Assembly: GCA_020631215.1 (NCBI GenBank)
Contig: JAHDHS010000022.1
Coordinates: 1-36,654 of the forward strand
Length of the DNA: 36,654 nucleotides
DNA from: Hellea sp.
GTDB taxonomy: Bacteria; Pseudomonadota; Alphaproteobacteria; Caulobacterales; Maricaulaceae
Direction: 5' to 3'
In this document: piece by piece, positions 17,237 through 25,413 of the stretch
How the letters are laid out: each line of letters starts with the position of its first letter
How positions within the stretch are numbered: position 1 is the stretch's first letter
The notes under the pieces: generated by a model
Told to the model about the DNA's origin: nothing
Seen by the model: only the letters and a program-made list of their open reading frames with translations
Database searches by the model: none
Program-made: the position numbers and the translations under genes

Positions 17237-17641
17237 TTCACCTCCGGCAACCCGCTTCACAATTATTTTCAGCACGGCGTCATTGACGGGCCATGGAAAC
17301 TTTATCAGAAAATCGATCACCAGCGCCGCACGACAGAAGTGGAGACTATGCTATTCAATATCTGGGTAGACCCGAATGAGAGTACGGATCTATCGGCGGA
17401 GCACCCGGATCAGGTTCAGCGGATGCAGGAATTGCTGGATGACCGTCTAGCTGAGCATCCGGCCGGCGGGACCTATGTGCAAATCCAGCCCCATCCCGGC
17501 TGGCGCGCTCCGCTGGATTACGCCGCCGCTGTCGATAAGGCGGATACTTTGAATGAAGAACAATATGGCGGTTTCGGCCCGCTGAAGTCCAGAGTACTTC
17601 AGAAAAGATATGGTGAACGTGGCAAAATCATTTATGAGTAA
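17228..17641 (+). pseudogene. Sulfatase C-terminal fragment
   Basis: About 135 codons match the C-terminus of a formylglycine-type sulfatase: 'HGVIDGPWKLYQ' then 'MLFNIWVDPNESTDLS' and 'HPDQVQRMQELLDD', the usual 'dGdWKLi...LYDLanDPgEt.nLa' arrangement. The N-terminal part with the C-x-P-S-R active-site motif is absent, so it cannot be active. It is in a different reading frame from the glucokinase remnant it joins, so no fusion protein is made. An in-frame upstream ATG at 17096 lies inside the glucokinase sequence and is not a genuine start. The stop overlaps the start of the DUF1214-like gene (ATGAGTAA), suggesting the intact sulfatase was once cotranscribed with it. Confidence 0.75.
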
Positions 17642-18462
17642 GTCAGCTCGAGATAAGCAGCTGAAACAAAGCTGGGACGCCTTTTGCGATGAGCTGAAAT
17701 CGGCTGGCGACCTGATCTTTCGCGATAACACGCCGGATAATGACCTAGCGCGCGCCAAGGGATTGCGTTTACTGGCGCGTAACCTTTCGGCAGTTCTTTG
17801 CAGATTGGGCGGGCGAAGAACCCATGATGGCGCGGATCGATTGTCTGGACGGTGATGGCCATGACCCGATTCTGACCGTGGAACAGGTCGGCAAGCGCCT
17901 GAAAGCCACGGCGGAATGGGTGACTGTCTCCACCCATTATTGGGCGGATATGATCGATAAATGGGCCAAACAGCCCAACACTTTCCTGTCCTATCGCCAG
18001 TTGAACGATAATGAGATTGACGCGACGCCGGGCGGAGAACCGCTAATTACCTATTGGGAGCTGCCCAAGGATGAGGCGTTGGTTGTGCGTTTCACCCCAC
18101 CGGATTGTGATTATTGGGCGGTCGAATTTGGAAATTACTGGTGGGAAACGATGGACTATCGTTACCGCATGAGCAGCACGAATTGCCATATGGCGCAATT
18201 GGAAGAGAACAGTGAACTCCTGCTCGTTATCACCCATGAAGATTTGGGATACGCCAATTGGCTCGATCCTTCGGGTCACAGTGAAGGCTATGTGACCGTG
18301 CGCTATCTGGGTGCGGATCATTATCCTATCCCGACTTGCCATCAAATGAAGGTGGCTGAATTGGATAGCTTTATTCCAAATGCTAAAAAGGTGACGCCAG
18401 AGGAACGCAAGGCCCAACTCGAAGATCGCCGAACAGGCGTGATACGCCGATTTAAATATTAG
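17634..18462 (+). pseudogene. DUF1214-like gene with apparent frameshift
   Basis: Two overlapping frames together give one protein of roughly 275 residues. The first encodes 'WDAFCDELKSAGDLIF' through 'AKGLRLLARNLS'. The second continues from 'FFADWAGEEPMMARID' to 'GVIRRFKY', with 'DYWAVEFGNYWWETMDY' typical of DUF1214 proteins. Continuity breaks near 17785-17800, so a 1- or 2-base indel is likely, either a true mutation or an assembly error. The downstream frame has its own ATG (17824) but would lack the N-terminal part. Function is unknown; relatives accompany SDR enzymes and sulfotransferase-family proteins in catabolic clusters. It is followed 8 bp later by the first SDR gene. Confidence 0.7.
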
Positions 18463-18470
18463 GACATTGA

Positions 18471-19247
18471 ATGAGCTATCCTGACCTGAAAGACAAATCA
18501 GTTATAGTCACCGCTTCCGGAAACGGCATTGGCAAATCCAGCGCGATTGAATTTGCGCGCCACGGCGCAAAAGTCATCGTCAGCGATATTCGCGAAGACC
18601 TGGCTGAGGCTACGACCCAAGCCATTCATGAGGCAGGCGGCACGGCCAAAACCGTCATCGCAGATGTTACCGATTTTGATCAAGTCAAAGCCCTAATTGA
18701 TGCGGCTGTCGGCGAATATGGGCGTTTAGATATCTTGATGAATGTTGCGGGCGGGGCTTTCCCTATGCCCTTTGATACGACGCCGTTAGAGGTCGATCAC
18801 AATATCCTCGCGCTGAATCTGCATTCCGTCATTTACGGTACCAAAGCCGCCCTGCCCGTCATGTTAGAGCAAGGCCAAGGCGTGATCCTGAACACATCTT
18901 CCGGGGCTGGGATCGGCGCAGTCAACGGCCTGGCCACCTATGGCGCGGCCAAGGCTGGTACGCAGGCGCTCTCCCGCTCGATTGCGGCGGAATTTGGCAA
19001 ACGCGGTATACGCGCAGTCACCATCGCGCCGGGCGCGATGGATACACCAGGCCTGCGCAGCTGGGCCGACACGCTGGAGGGCGGCTATGACGCTTTCAGC
19101 GCCAAACAGCCCTCAGGCCGCTGCGGCACAGCCGAGGAAATCGCCAAGGCGGCGGTCTTCCTCGCCTCTGATCAGGCCAGCTTTATCAATGGCAACACAA
19201 TCCCCGTGGACGGCGCCATTCACGCTATCCTCGCAGCCCCCGTTTAG
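18471..19247 (+). CDS. SDR-family oxidoreductase (1 of 2 in operon)
   Basis: A 258-aa short-chain dehydrogenase/reductase, normal length for the classical type. The cofactor loop reads 'TASGNGIG' (variant of TGxxxGIG), 'NVAGG' replaces NNAG, and the active site is Ser in 'LNTSSGAG' plus YGAAK. 'GNTIPVDGA' near the C-terminus is the usual SDR end. An aspartate after the second strand ('VIVSDIRED') suggests NAD(H) preference. The substrate cannot be told; possibilities include alcohols, hydroxy acids and steroid-like compounds. It starts 8 bp after the DUF1214-like gene and ends 9 bp before a second SDR, with AGGAGAG between them, so it is cotranscribed. Confidence 0.88.
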   Translation: MSYPDLKDKSVIVTASGNGIGKSSAIEFARHGAKVIVSDIREDLAEATTQAIHEAGGTAKTVIADVTDFDQVKALIDAAVGEYGRLDILMNVAGGAFPMPFDTTPLEVDHNILALNLHSVIYGTKAALPVMLEQGQGVILNTSSGAGIGAVNGLATYGAAKAGTQALSRSIAAEFGKRGIRAVTIAPGAMDTPGLRSWADTLEGGYDAFSAKQPSGRCGTAEEIAKAAVFLASDQASFINGNTIPVDGAIHAILAAPV

Positions 19248-19256
19248 GAGAGACTT

Positions 19257-20084
19257 ATGGATCTAGGACTTACAGGCAAAACAGCCATTATCACAGGCGG
19301 GAGCGGCGGCATTGGCCAGGGTCTTGTCATGGAATTTGCCCGCGAAGGCCTGAACGTCATCAGCGCCTCCCGCAATACCGAGATCGGCGAAAAACTGGCG
19401 GAGCAAGCCAAATCCGAAGGGCTGCCCGGGGCAATTCTCGCCGTGTCCACAGATGTCATAGACCGCAGCTCCGTTGATAATATGGTGGCCGAAGCCAATA
19501 AAGCCTTCGGCCCGGTCGATGTGCTGGTCAATAATGCCAGCGGTGCGCATCACGTCTCCCCTTTTGAGGATTTTGACGAAGAAGGCCGCGACTGGGAAAA
19601 GGCGCTCAATATAGACGGCGTTGTCAATTGCTGTCAGGCAGTGGCGAAAGACATGCTGGACCGCTCCGGCTCAATTATCAATATCTCTTCCAACTCATCC
19701 CTATTAGGCGAAGCTGCTGCGCATATTGTCCATTACGGCGAGGTGAAAGGCTTTGTGAATTCCTTCTCTAAAACGCTGGCCTGGGAATGGGCGAAACGCG
19801 GCGTGCGGGTTAACAACATCTGCCCCGGCTGGATTGTCCCGGAACATGAAGATGTCAGTGACGGGTCTTTCTGGAAGAAATACGGTTTCGAGATGATGGG
19901 CAATCCTGAGCAAATGCAGACTGCATTAGAAGAGGGTACGCTTTTTAACATGTCGGGCCTGCCAATCCCCATGTTAGGGCGGCCTGAGGACATTGCGAGT
20001 TGCGCGCTCTTTCTCGCCTCTGACAAATCACGCTATATAACAGGCCAGCTGATCTCCATCAGCGGCGGAGCCTATATGCCCTAG
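19257..20084 (+). CDS. SDR-family oxidoreductase (2 of 2 in operon)
   Basis: A 275-aa classical SDR. Motifs are 'ITGGSGGIGQG' (nucleotide loop), 'VLVNNASGAHH' (NNAG position), Ser in 'INISSNSS' and the catalytic YGEVK. 'GQLISISGGAYMP' closes the domain. 'VISASRNTE' after the second strand has Arg rather than Asp, suggesting NADP(H). It differs enough from the preceding SDR to be a separate activity rather than a recent duplicate. The next gene starts 6-9 bp later with AGGAG overlapping this stop. Pairing of two SDRs with DUF1214-like and sulfotransferase-like genes points to a small catabolic or modification pathway; the substrate is unknown. Confidence 0.88.
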   Translation: MDLGLTGKTAIITGGSGGIGQGLVMEFAREGLNVISASRNTEIGEKLAEQAKSEGLPGAILAVSTDVIDRSSVDNMVAEANKAFGPVDVLVNNASGAHHVSPFEDFDEEGRDWEKALNIDGVVNCCQAVAKDMLDRSGSIINISSNSSLLGEAAAHIVHYGEVKGFVNSFSKTLAWEWAKRGVRVNNICPGWIVPEHEDVSDGSFWKKYGFEMMGNPEQMQTALEEGTLFNMSGLPIPMLGRPEDIASCALFLASDKSRYITGQLISISGGAYMP

Positions 20085-20090
20085 GAGATT

Positions 20091-21341
20091 ATGATGAGTG
20101 AGCCTCTTTGGACACCACCAGACCGCCCGGATTGGTTTACGCAAATGAACCGTGAAGGGTCATATTTTGACCTGCCCTCTGTTGTGCCGCTGGATGAAGC
20201 TTCGATGTTGAATGAAGCGATACGCGCGGCGGGCTGTGATGACTTCGGTGAGGATGAGAAATGGCGCGAAGGACTGCGTGTCCTGCTTAAATCTCTTGAC
20301 GAAGAAGCCGAACTGACCTTGATGGGTCGCCTCATGGCGCGGAGCGACATTCTCATGTGGCTTCAACAACGATTGGACGTCATTGACACGCTCAAAAAGC
20401 ATCCCGAAATTCTGGATGAAGAGATTATATCGCCTATGGTCATTGTCGGCCTGCCGCGCTCAGGCACGTCAATTCTGTTTGAATTATTGTGGCAGGACGA
20501 AGATGTGGGCGTGCCCTTAATCTGGGAAGCGGCCTATCCTTGCCCGCCACCGGAGACAGCAAGCGATCAATCTGATCCACGTATTGAAACAGCGGATAAG
20601 CTGTTTACGCAGTGGGGGCGCGTGGCTCCGACATTTAATACCATGCATGAAATGCGAGGGGATATCCCGTCTGAATGCGGGCTGCTTATGGCGGGGACAT
20701 TCATTTCTGACCATGTCGCAGCTATGCATCAGACACCCAGCTATTCCATGTGGATGTATGGGCAGGATTTCCTGCCTGCCTATGAAAATCACAAGAAAGT
20801 TCTGCAAATCCTGCAATGGAAGAATCCGCGCAAACGATGGCTGCTCAAGGCGCCGGAGCATCAGATTCATTTAGATGTTCTGCTCAAAGCCTATCCCGAT
20901 GCGGCCATCGTCCAGACACATCGCGAGCCGATCAAATGCAACGCGTCCACCGTTAGCCTCCTGGGCACACTTTACTCTGTTCGCAGCGACAAAGATTTTG
21001 ACGCGCAAATGTTCCAAAATATCATTATGGGCGAAGCCACAGCAGGCCGCCTCGAAATGGTGATACAGCAGCGCGCAGATGGTATTGTTCCAGAAAGCAA
21101 TATCTATGACTCACGCTTTCAAGATCTCATGGAAGATCCCATCGCTTGTATCCAAGGCGTTTATAATCATTTCTGGCTCAAGCTGAGCGATGAAACCAAA
21201 GCCAAAATGTTGAATTACCTTAAACACAAGCCCAAAGATAAATTTGGCAAACATGCTTATGAAGTCAGTGAATCCAAAGCCAAAGAACGACATTTCTTCA
21301 AACGCTATCAAGCCCACTATAACGTCCCGAACGAGGTGTGA
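20091..21341 (+). CDS. Sulfotransferase-family protein
   Basis: A 416-aa protein with the P-loop-like sulfotransferase fold. 'VIVGLPRSGTSIL' (117-129) is the PAPS 5'-phosphosulfate loop, and 'AIVQTHREP' (272-280) fits the 3'-phosphate segment. 'WLLKAPEHQIHLDVLL' between them is typical of the large bacterial group found with SDR and cytochrome P450 genes. Whether these proteins transfer sulfate or have another role is not settled. Two ATGs are adjacent; the second at 20094 is better spaced from the AGGAG at 20083-20087. It ends the plus-strand operon and converges with the APC permease, with 169 bp of spacer. Confidence 0.87.
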   Translation: MMSEPLWTPPDRPDWFTQMNREGSYFDLPSVVPLDEASMLNEAIRAAGCDDFGEDEKWREGLRVLLKSLDEEAELTLMGRLMARSDILMWLQQRLDVIDTLKKHPEILDEEIISPMVIVGLPRSGTSILFELLWQDEDVGVPLIWEAAYPCPPPETASDQSDPRIETADKLFTQWGRVAPTFNTMHEMRGDIPSECGLLMAGTFISDHVAAMHQTPSYSMWMYGQDFLPAYENHKKVLQILQWKNPRKRWLLKAPEHQIHLDVLLKAYPDAAIVQTHREPIKCNASTVSLLGTLYSVRSDKDFDAQMFQNIIMGEATAGRLEMVIQQRADGIVPESNIYDSRFQDLMEDPIACIQGVYNHFWLKLSDETKAKMLNYLKHKPKDKFGKHAYEVSESKAKERHFFKRYQAHYNVPNEV

Positions 21342-21510
21342 GTGTAATGTTCGCCCTTAGTGCGTTCAAACGCACCTCTAAAACCGCTCGGGATAATTTG
21401 AGGTAAAGAAGAAAGGCTCAAATCATATTGGGTTGCGGCTTGAAGAGTTTAAAATCTTATCGTGTTTTTCAGCTACAATCTGGCCGACAGCATTCAATCT
21501 GGCGATAAAT
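21342..21510. other. Convergent intergenic spacer with two weak hairpins
   Basis: Two inverted repeats lie here: GTGCGTT/AACGCAC (21360-21375, almost no loop) and ATTTGAG/CTCAAAT (21396-21423). Neither is followed by a convincing T-run on either strand. They may help end transcription of the convergent genes, but a standard terminator is not demonstrated. Confidence 0.3.
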
Positions 21511-23607
21511 CTATTTCACCACGCCTTTAGCGGATCTGGATTTGAGTGTGTCGAGATCGACCGGTTCACCGATAATGGCTATCTCATCCGTTTCCAGAAG
21601 CTGCGTGTCCGGCGTTGCGACAATGACCTGTCCGCCGCGCTCTATGATTGCGATCAGGCATGAGTTTGGCAGGGCAATCTCTGAAATTTTCTTCCCGGCC
21701 TGTTTCAAGAGGGATGGAAATTCGGATAGGGGGCCATGCAGGAAATGGTCATCGCGAACAAGGACTTCATTCATTTCACGCTCGGATTTGGATTCGAGCC
21801 ATCTCATTTCGAAATTATCGCTTTGGACAACTTCTGCCAAATGTCCGGCCAGACGCAGGTCCAGCCCAACCGGCTTATTCGGCACGATCAAATACATCAG
21901 GGTATGGGCTTCAACTGCGACATTCATATTGAGTTTTGTCTGCGGCCCAAAGCGTAAAACGAATAATTCCGGCTCCACGACATCAGGATGAGTCTGATAT
22001 GTAATATGTACGCCTTCGGTGATCGGATGCATGATCACATTTTCACCATGCACCATGTCCAGGATAATTTCCGGCTTGATATCAAAACGCTTTACCGCCC
22101 GTTCCACCAGAATTTCCCCGATATGGGATTTATCATAAATACCATATCGGAAATCCATCATAACCGAGCGGGCAATGAGACCCTCATAGGACAGGTTTTC
22201 CGCCTGTGTCCGGTCATGAATAATGGTCATGAGTTCTCTTTCCAGACCTTCATATCTTTGCTGGCCGAGCCGCTCATGGATGTGGAAAATCGCGCCGCGC
22301 CGTTCCAGATTGCCGGACGCATAGAAATGATACCAGAGCACACAGCCAATCGTCACCATGCCTGTGAAGGCTATAGCCAAAATGCCCATTTCGATAATCA
22401 ACCAGAAGGAAATCAAAATCCCTGCAATCTGCAGCCAGGGATAAAAAGGCGCTCTGTAACCCGGGCGATAGGTCGGGATTTTAGACTCACGCATGACGAT
22501 CACGGCCACACAGATGAGACCGAATAGTAATAGCTGAAACGCACTGGCAAGCTTGGCGACGGAGGCGACGTCAAACAAGACCAAGACGATAATCATCGCC
22601 AGAACGGTTGTCACAATGGCGATCGTCGGGGTTCCAAATTTGCCGATCTGTGAAAGTCTGGCAGGCACCAGCTTGTCTTTGGCCATGGCATAGGGATAAC
22701 GCGAGGCCGACATAATCCCGGCATTCCCCGTCGAGGCAAAGGCTGCGATCGCCGCCACGACGATCAGGATGACCCCTAAATCCATCGGCATCCAGCCGAG
22801 AAATTCACGGCCCGCATCAGCGACCGGCGTCAAGCTGTCATATAAGGCCTGAGGTTCCAGGATTTTGATTAAAACTAACGTGCCTAACGTATAGATGATG
22901 GTCGCCGTCACAAGCGACAGAGTCATGCCCAAAGGAATATTCCTGTCCGGATTTTGGACTTCTTCGGCGACACTGGCGACCTTGGTCAGGCCTGCATAAG
23001 ACACAAAGACAAGCCCGATGGTTGAGACAAACCCAACAATCCCGCTTTTAAAGAAATCCCCATGCCCATCGACGGGTTTAAACGTATTGGCAATGCCAAC
23101 TTCTTTTAGTCCAAGCGCGACAAAGGCGATGAGAATGGCCACAAGGGTTGTGACCAAAATCCGCTGCAGCAGGGTCGTTTCCTTAGCCCCGAATATATTG
23201 ATCAGGCCAAAAGCAATGGTCAGCAATATCGCCGTTACTGTAAAGGGGAGGTCCAGATAGATACCCATATAGGCCCCCATACCGACCAAGGCAAAAGCGC
23301 TTTTAAAGACGACAGCAACCCAGGAGCCCAGCCCGCCGATTGTGCCCATAAGCGGGCCCATGGCGCGGTCCAGAAAATAATATGTACCGCCTGCCTTGGG
23401 CATGGCGGTGGATAATTCCGCCATACAATACATGGCAGGCAGGATCAGAAACCCAGCTAGAAAATAGGCGAGCCAAACTGAGTTGCCCGTGTAAGAGGCC
23501 GCAATACCGGGCAGCAAAAACAAGCCTGAGCTGAACATGGCCCCTGTTGACATCGCATAGACATCAAACAGCGTCAGGTTTTTCTTGAGCGAATTCGTGT
23601 CAGACAT
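21511..23607 (-). CDS. APC-superfamily permease with EIIA-like and RCK_C-like regulatory tail
   Basis: A 698-aa inner-membrane permease. The first 420 or so residues are an amino acid/polyamine/organocation transporter: 'YAMSTGAMFSSGLFLLPG' in helix 1, then about 12 hydrophobic helices including 'SYAGLTKVASVAEEV'. The remaining 280 residues are soluble. A middle part ('EILVERAVKRFDIKPEIIL' to 'RLAGHLAEVVQSDNFEMRWL') resembles a PTS EIIA type-2 domain. The end ('LIAIIERGGQVIVATPDTQL' then 'DEIAIIGEP') resembles a TrkA-C/RCK_C ligand-sensing domain. The EIIA phosphorylatable His does not seem conserved, so it is probably a sensor only. I chose ATG 23607, which has GGGGGAAAT upstream, over an earlier start. 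It follows nhaA by 32 bp, implying linked ion homeostasis. The transported substrate is unknown. Confidence 0.8.
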   Translation of the reverse strand: MSDTNSLKKNLTLFDVYAMSTGAMFSSGLFLLPGIAASYTGNSVWLAYFLAGFLILPAMYCMAELSTAMPKAGGTYYFLDRAMGPLMGTIGGLGSWVAVVFKSAFALVGMGAYMGIYLDLPFTVTAILLTIAFGLINIFGAKETTLLQRILVTTLVAILIAFVALGLKEVGIANTFKPVDGHGDFFKSGIVGFVSTIGLVFVSYAGLTKVASVAEEVQNPDRNIPLGMTLSLVTATIIYTLGTLVLIKILEPQALYDSLTPVADAGREFLGWMPMDLGVILIVVAAIAAFASTGNAGIMSASRYPYAMAKDKLVPARLSQIGKFGTPTIAIVTTVLAMIIVLVLFDVASVAKLASAFQLLLFGLICVAVIVMRESKIPTYRPGYRAPFYPWLQIAGILISFWLIIEMGILAIAFTGMVTIGCVLWYHFYASGNLERRGAIFHIHERLGQQRYEGLERELMTIIHDRTQAENLSYEGLIARSVMMDFRYGIYDKSHIGEILVERAVKRFDIKPEIILDMVHGENVIMHPITEGVHITYQTHPDVVEPELFVLRFGPQTKLNMNVAVEAHTLMYLIVPNKPVGLDLRLAGHLAEVVQSDNFEMRWLESKSEREMNEVLVRDDHFLHGPLSEFPSLLKQAGKKISEIALPNSCLIAIIERGGQVIVATPDTQLLETDEIAIIGEPVDLDTLKSRSAKGVVK

Positions 23608-23639
23608 ATTTCCCCCAGACAGGACAAGGCCGCTATAAA

Positions 23640-24854
23640 TCAAATGGCAGCCGTTACCTCGCCTGTTTTAGTCGATTTGTCGACAGTATCTTTGCAGAAA
23701 AAACGCAGTAGCACATAGCCCGCAACGCCGGAAGCTATGGACCCCATCAGAACCCCGAGCCTGACCGCATTGAGGGTTTCATCTCCTTCAAAAGCCAGCG
23801 TACCGATGAACAGGCTCATCGTAAAGCCAATCCCTGTTAAGCAGGCTATACCATAAATCTGGCACCAATTTGCGCCTGTGGGCAGTTTCGCCAGACCCAG
23901 TTTCACGGCAAGCCATGATAAAGAGAACACACCAATTTGTTTGCCAAGGAACAGTCCCAGCGCGATGCCAAGCGGCAGTGGTGCGAGCAGGTCGCTTAGA
24001 CTGATGCCTTCCAGAGACACGCCCGCATTGGCGAAGGCAAAAAGCGGCAGGATCAGAAACGCCACCCAGACATGCAACCCATGTTCCGCTCGGTGCAGCG
24101 GTGAGCTTTCCTCCGGATCCTTGGCTTTTAATGGAATGGCCAGAGCCGTAATCACGCCCGCCAAAGTCGCATGAACGCCGGATTTCAGAACACAAGCCCA
24201 AATAAATATGCCCAGCAGCGCATAGGGCATGATCCGCATGACCCCCATACGATTAAGCGCGATCAGGCCAAGCGTACCGACCCCGCCCCATCCCAAGGCT
24301 ATTAGGGAGAGGTCCTGGGTGTAGAACAACGCTATGATAATGATCGCGGCGAGGTCATCTATGATGGCGACGGCCAATAATAAGATCTTTAATGAGACCG
24401 GGACTCGAGACCCCACAAGCGCCAATACACCGAGCGCAAAGGCAATATCCGTCGCGGCCGGGATCGCCCATCCCTGTATAGCCACAGGATCCGTATAATT
24501 GAAATAGACATAGATTAAGGCAGGGGCGATAATACCGCCAATCGCTGCGAAAATCGGCAGAGCCGCTTTATCAAAACTTGATAGCTCGCCCTCCATGACC
24601 TCACTTTTGATCTCCAATCCAACAAGGAAAAAGAAGATCGCCATCAAGCCATCATTGATCCAAAGCAGGAGAGGTTTGGCAATTTCAAAACTACCAAATT
24701 GTATCTCCACGGGTGTGGACAGAAAACCGGAATAAAACCCGCTTAAGGGAGAGTTATTCGCTACCAACGCCAGCAAGGCCACAAACATTAGGACAAATCC
24801 GGCAGAGGTTTCCAGCCGGAGAAAGTCTTGAATCTTATTTACGATACGCGGCAT
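23640..24854 (-). CDS. nhaA: Na+/H+ antiporter NhaA
   Basis: A 404-aa NhaA antiporter that expels Na+ in exchange for H+ across the inner membrane. The ion-binding aspartates sit in 'VAIIDDLAAIIIIALFYT' (D166/D167, equal to the E. coli D163/D164 pair), and 'AATDIAFALGVL' holds the D133 equivalent at 136. Length and helix pattern are standard. The ATG at 24854 is preceded by a hairpin leader (24873-24894). The next gene, a permease with an RCK_C-like tail, starts 32 bp after the stop, so the two are likely cotranscribed. Na+ export fits the marine setting and the two Na+-driven sugar symporters in the window. Confidence 0.95.
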   Translation of the reverse strand: MPRIVNKIQDFLRLETSAGFVLMFVALLALVANNSPLSGFYSGFLSTPVEIQFGSFEIAKPLLLWINDGLMAIFFFLVGLEIKSEVMEGELSSFDKAALPIFAAIGGIIAPALIYVYFNYTDPVAIQGWAIPAATDIAFALGVLALVGSRVPVSLKILLLAVAIIDDLAAIIIIALFYTQDLSLIALGWGGVGTLGLIALNRMGVMRIMPYALLGIFIWACVLKSGVHATLAGVITALAIPLKAKDPEESSPLHRAEHGLHVWVAFLILPLFAFANAGVSLEGISLSDLLAPLPLGIALGLFLGKQIGVFSLSWLAVKLGLAKLPTGANWCQIYGIACLTGIGFTMSLFIGTLAFEGDETLNAVRLGVLMGSIASGVAGYVLLRFFCKDTVDKSTKTGEVTAAI

Positions 24855-24872
24855 GTTAATTCCATAAATTTA

Positions 24873-24894
24873 CGGCCTCCACCATGAGAGGCCG
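24873..24894 (-). terminator. Hairpin between small upstream gene and nhaA
   Basis: CGGCCTC (24873-24879) and GAGGCCG (24888-24894) form a perfect 7-bp GC-rich stem with an 8-nt loop. On the minus strand it is followed by TAAATTTA, not a clean T-run. It lies 29 bp beyond the stop of the small upstream gene and about 20 bp before the nhaA start. It may be a weak terminator for the upstream gene, or a leader structure affecting nhaA translation. Confidence 0.4.
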
Positions 24895-24923
24895 GTTTGG
24901 GGTTTAAGTCTATCTAATTTAGT

Positions 24924-25258
24924 TTAGGCTGATATTTTCTGGCGCAGTTTAATTAAGGGCACTGATTTTGGATGGGGCGGGCTGGCCTGACAGCCAAGTG
25001 TTGTAAGTTCCGAGATCGTGTTATCGAAACTTGCTTTGATGTGGGCTTTATAAACCTCATATCTCGCGGCTGCGGCTTCTAGTTCAGCATATGCACCTTC
25101 ATATTCACCAATATCCATCAGATATTCGACTGTCTTCAAATGGGCTGTTAATGGGCTTTCAGTGGTTAGGCTGTCGACCCTATGAACAGCACGAGCGCTA
25201 TCAGGGTTAGCTCCGCCTTCATCTTCCCAACGTGCGATGTAATGTTTTTGAGTGTCAT
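24924..25258 (-). CDS. Small protein of unknown function, start or frame uncertain
   Basis: The convincing coding part is about 110 residues: 'KHYIARWEDEGGANPDSA' near the start, then a helical Ala/Glu/Tyr-rich middle ('EGAYAELEAAAARYEVYKAH') and a basic C-terminus. I recall 'RWEDEGGA'-like beginnings in short alphaproteobacterial proteins, but know no function. The best start signal, GAGG before ATG at 25258, is out of frame by one base: from it only 30 codons are read before TAA. In the good frame the nearest upstream ATG is at 25385, inside an inverted repeat with no Shine-Dalgarno site. A 1-base indel just after the ATG would restore 'MT.QKHYIARWEDEGG'. So it is either a frameshifted gene or a base error. 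Confidence 0.5.
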
Positions 25259-25300
25259 GATTTACCTCGTTTGATTGTGTGGATGAAGGTGAGAGGGGGT

Positions 25301-25395
25301 GAGCCTTGATATGATCTGTCTCGTCATCCCAGCACTGGCCAGAAGGGGAAGACTGGAGTGGAATTCTGCCGGGCGAGAAACTCATATCAAGGCTC
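25301..25395. repeat. 95-bp element with perfect 14-bp terminal inverted repeats
   Basis: GAGCCTTGATATGA (25301-25314) and TCATATCAAGGCTC (25382-25395) are exact reverse complements enclosing 67 bp. The interior holds 'CGTCATCCCAGC', a string common in interspersed palindromic repeats of alphaproteobacteria, and CTGGCCAG. It lies in the gap between two small minus-strand genes. It could be a miniature mobile or palindromic element, or a structured RNA segment in the transcript. Only one copy is visible in this window. Confidence 0.6.
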
Positions 25396-25413
25396 AGGGT
25401 TAAATGTTTCAGT

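Noticed and set aside
21360-21375. GTGCGTT/AACGCAC hairpin as a terminator
   Set aside because: It has almost no loop and no T-run on either side.
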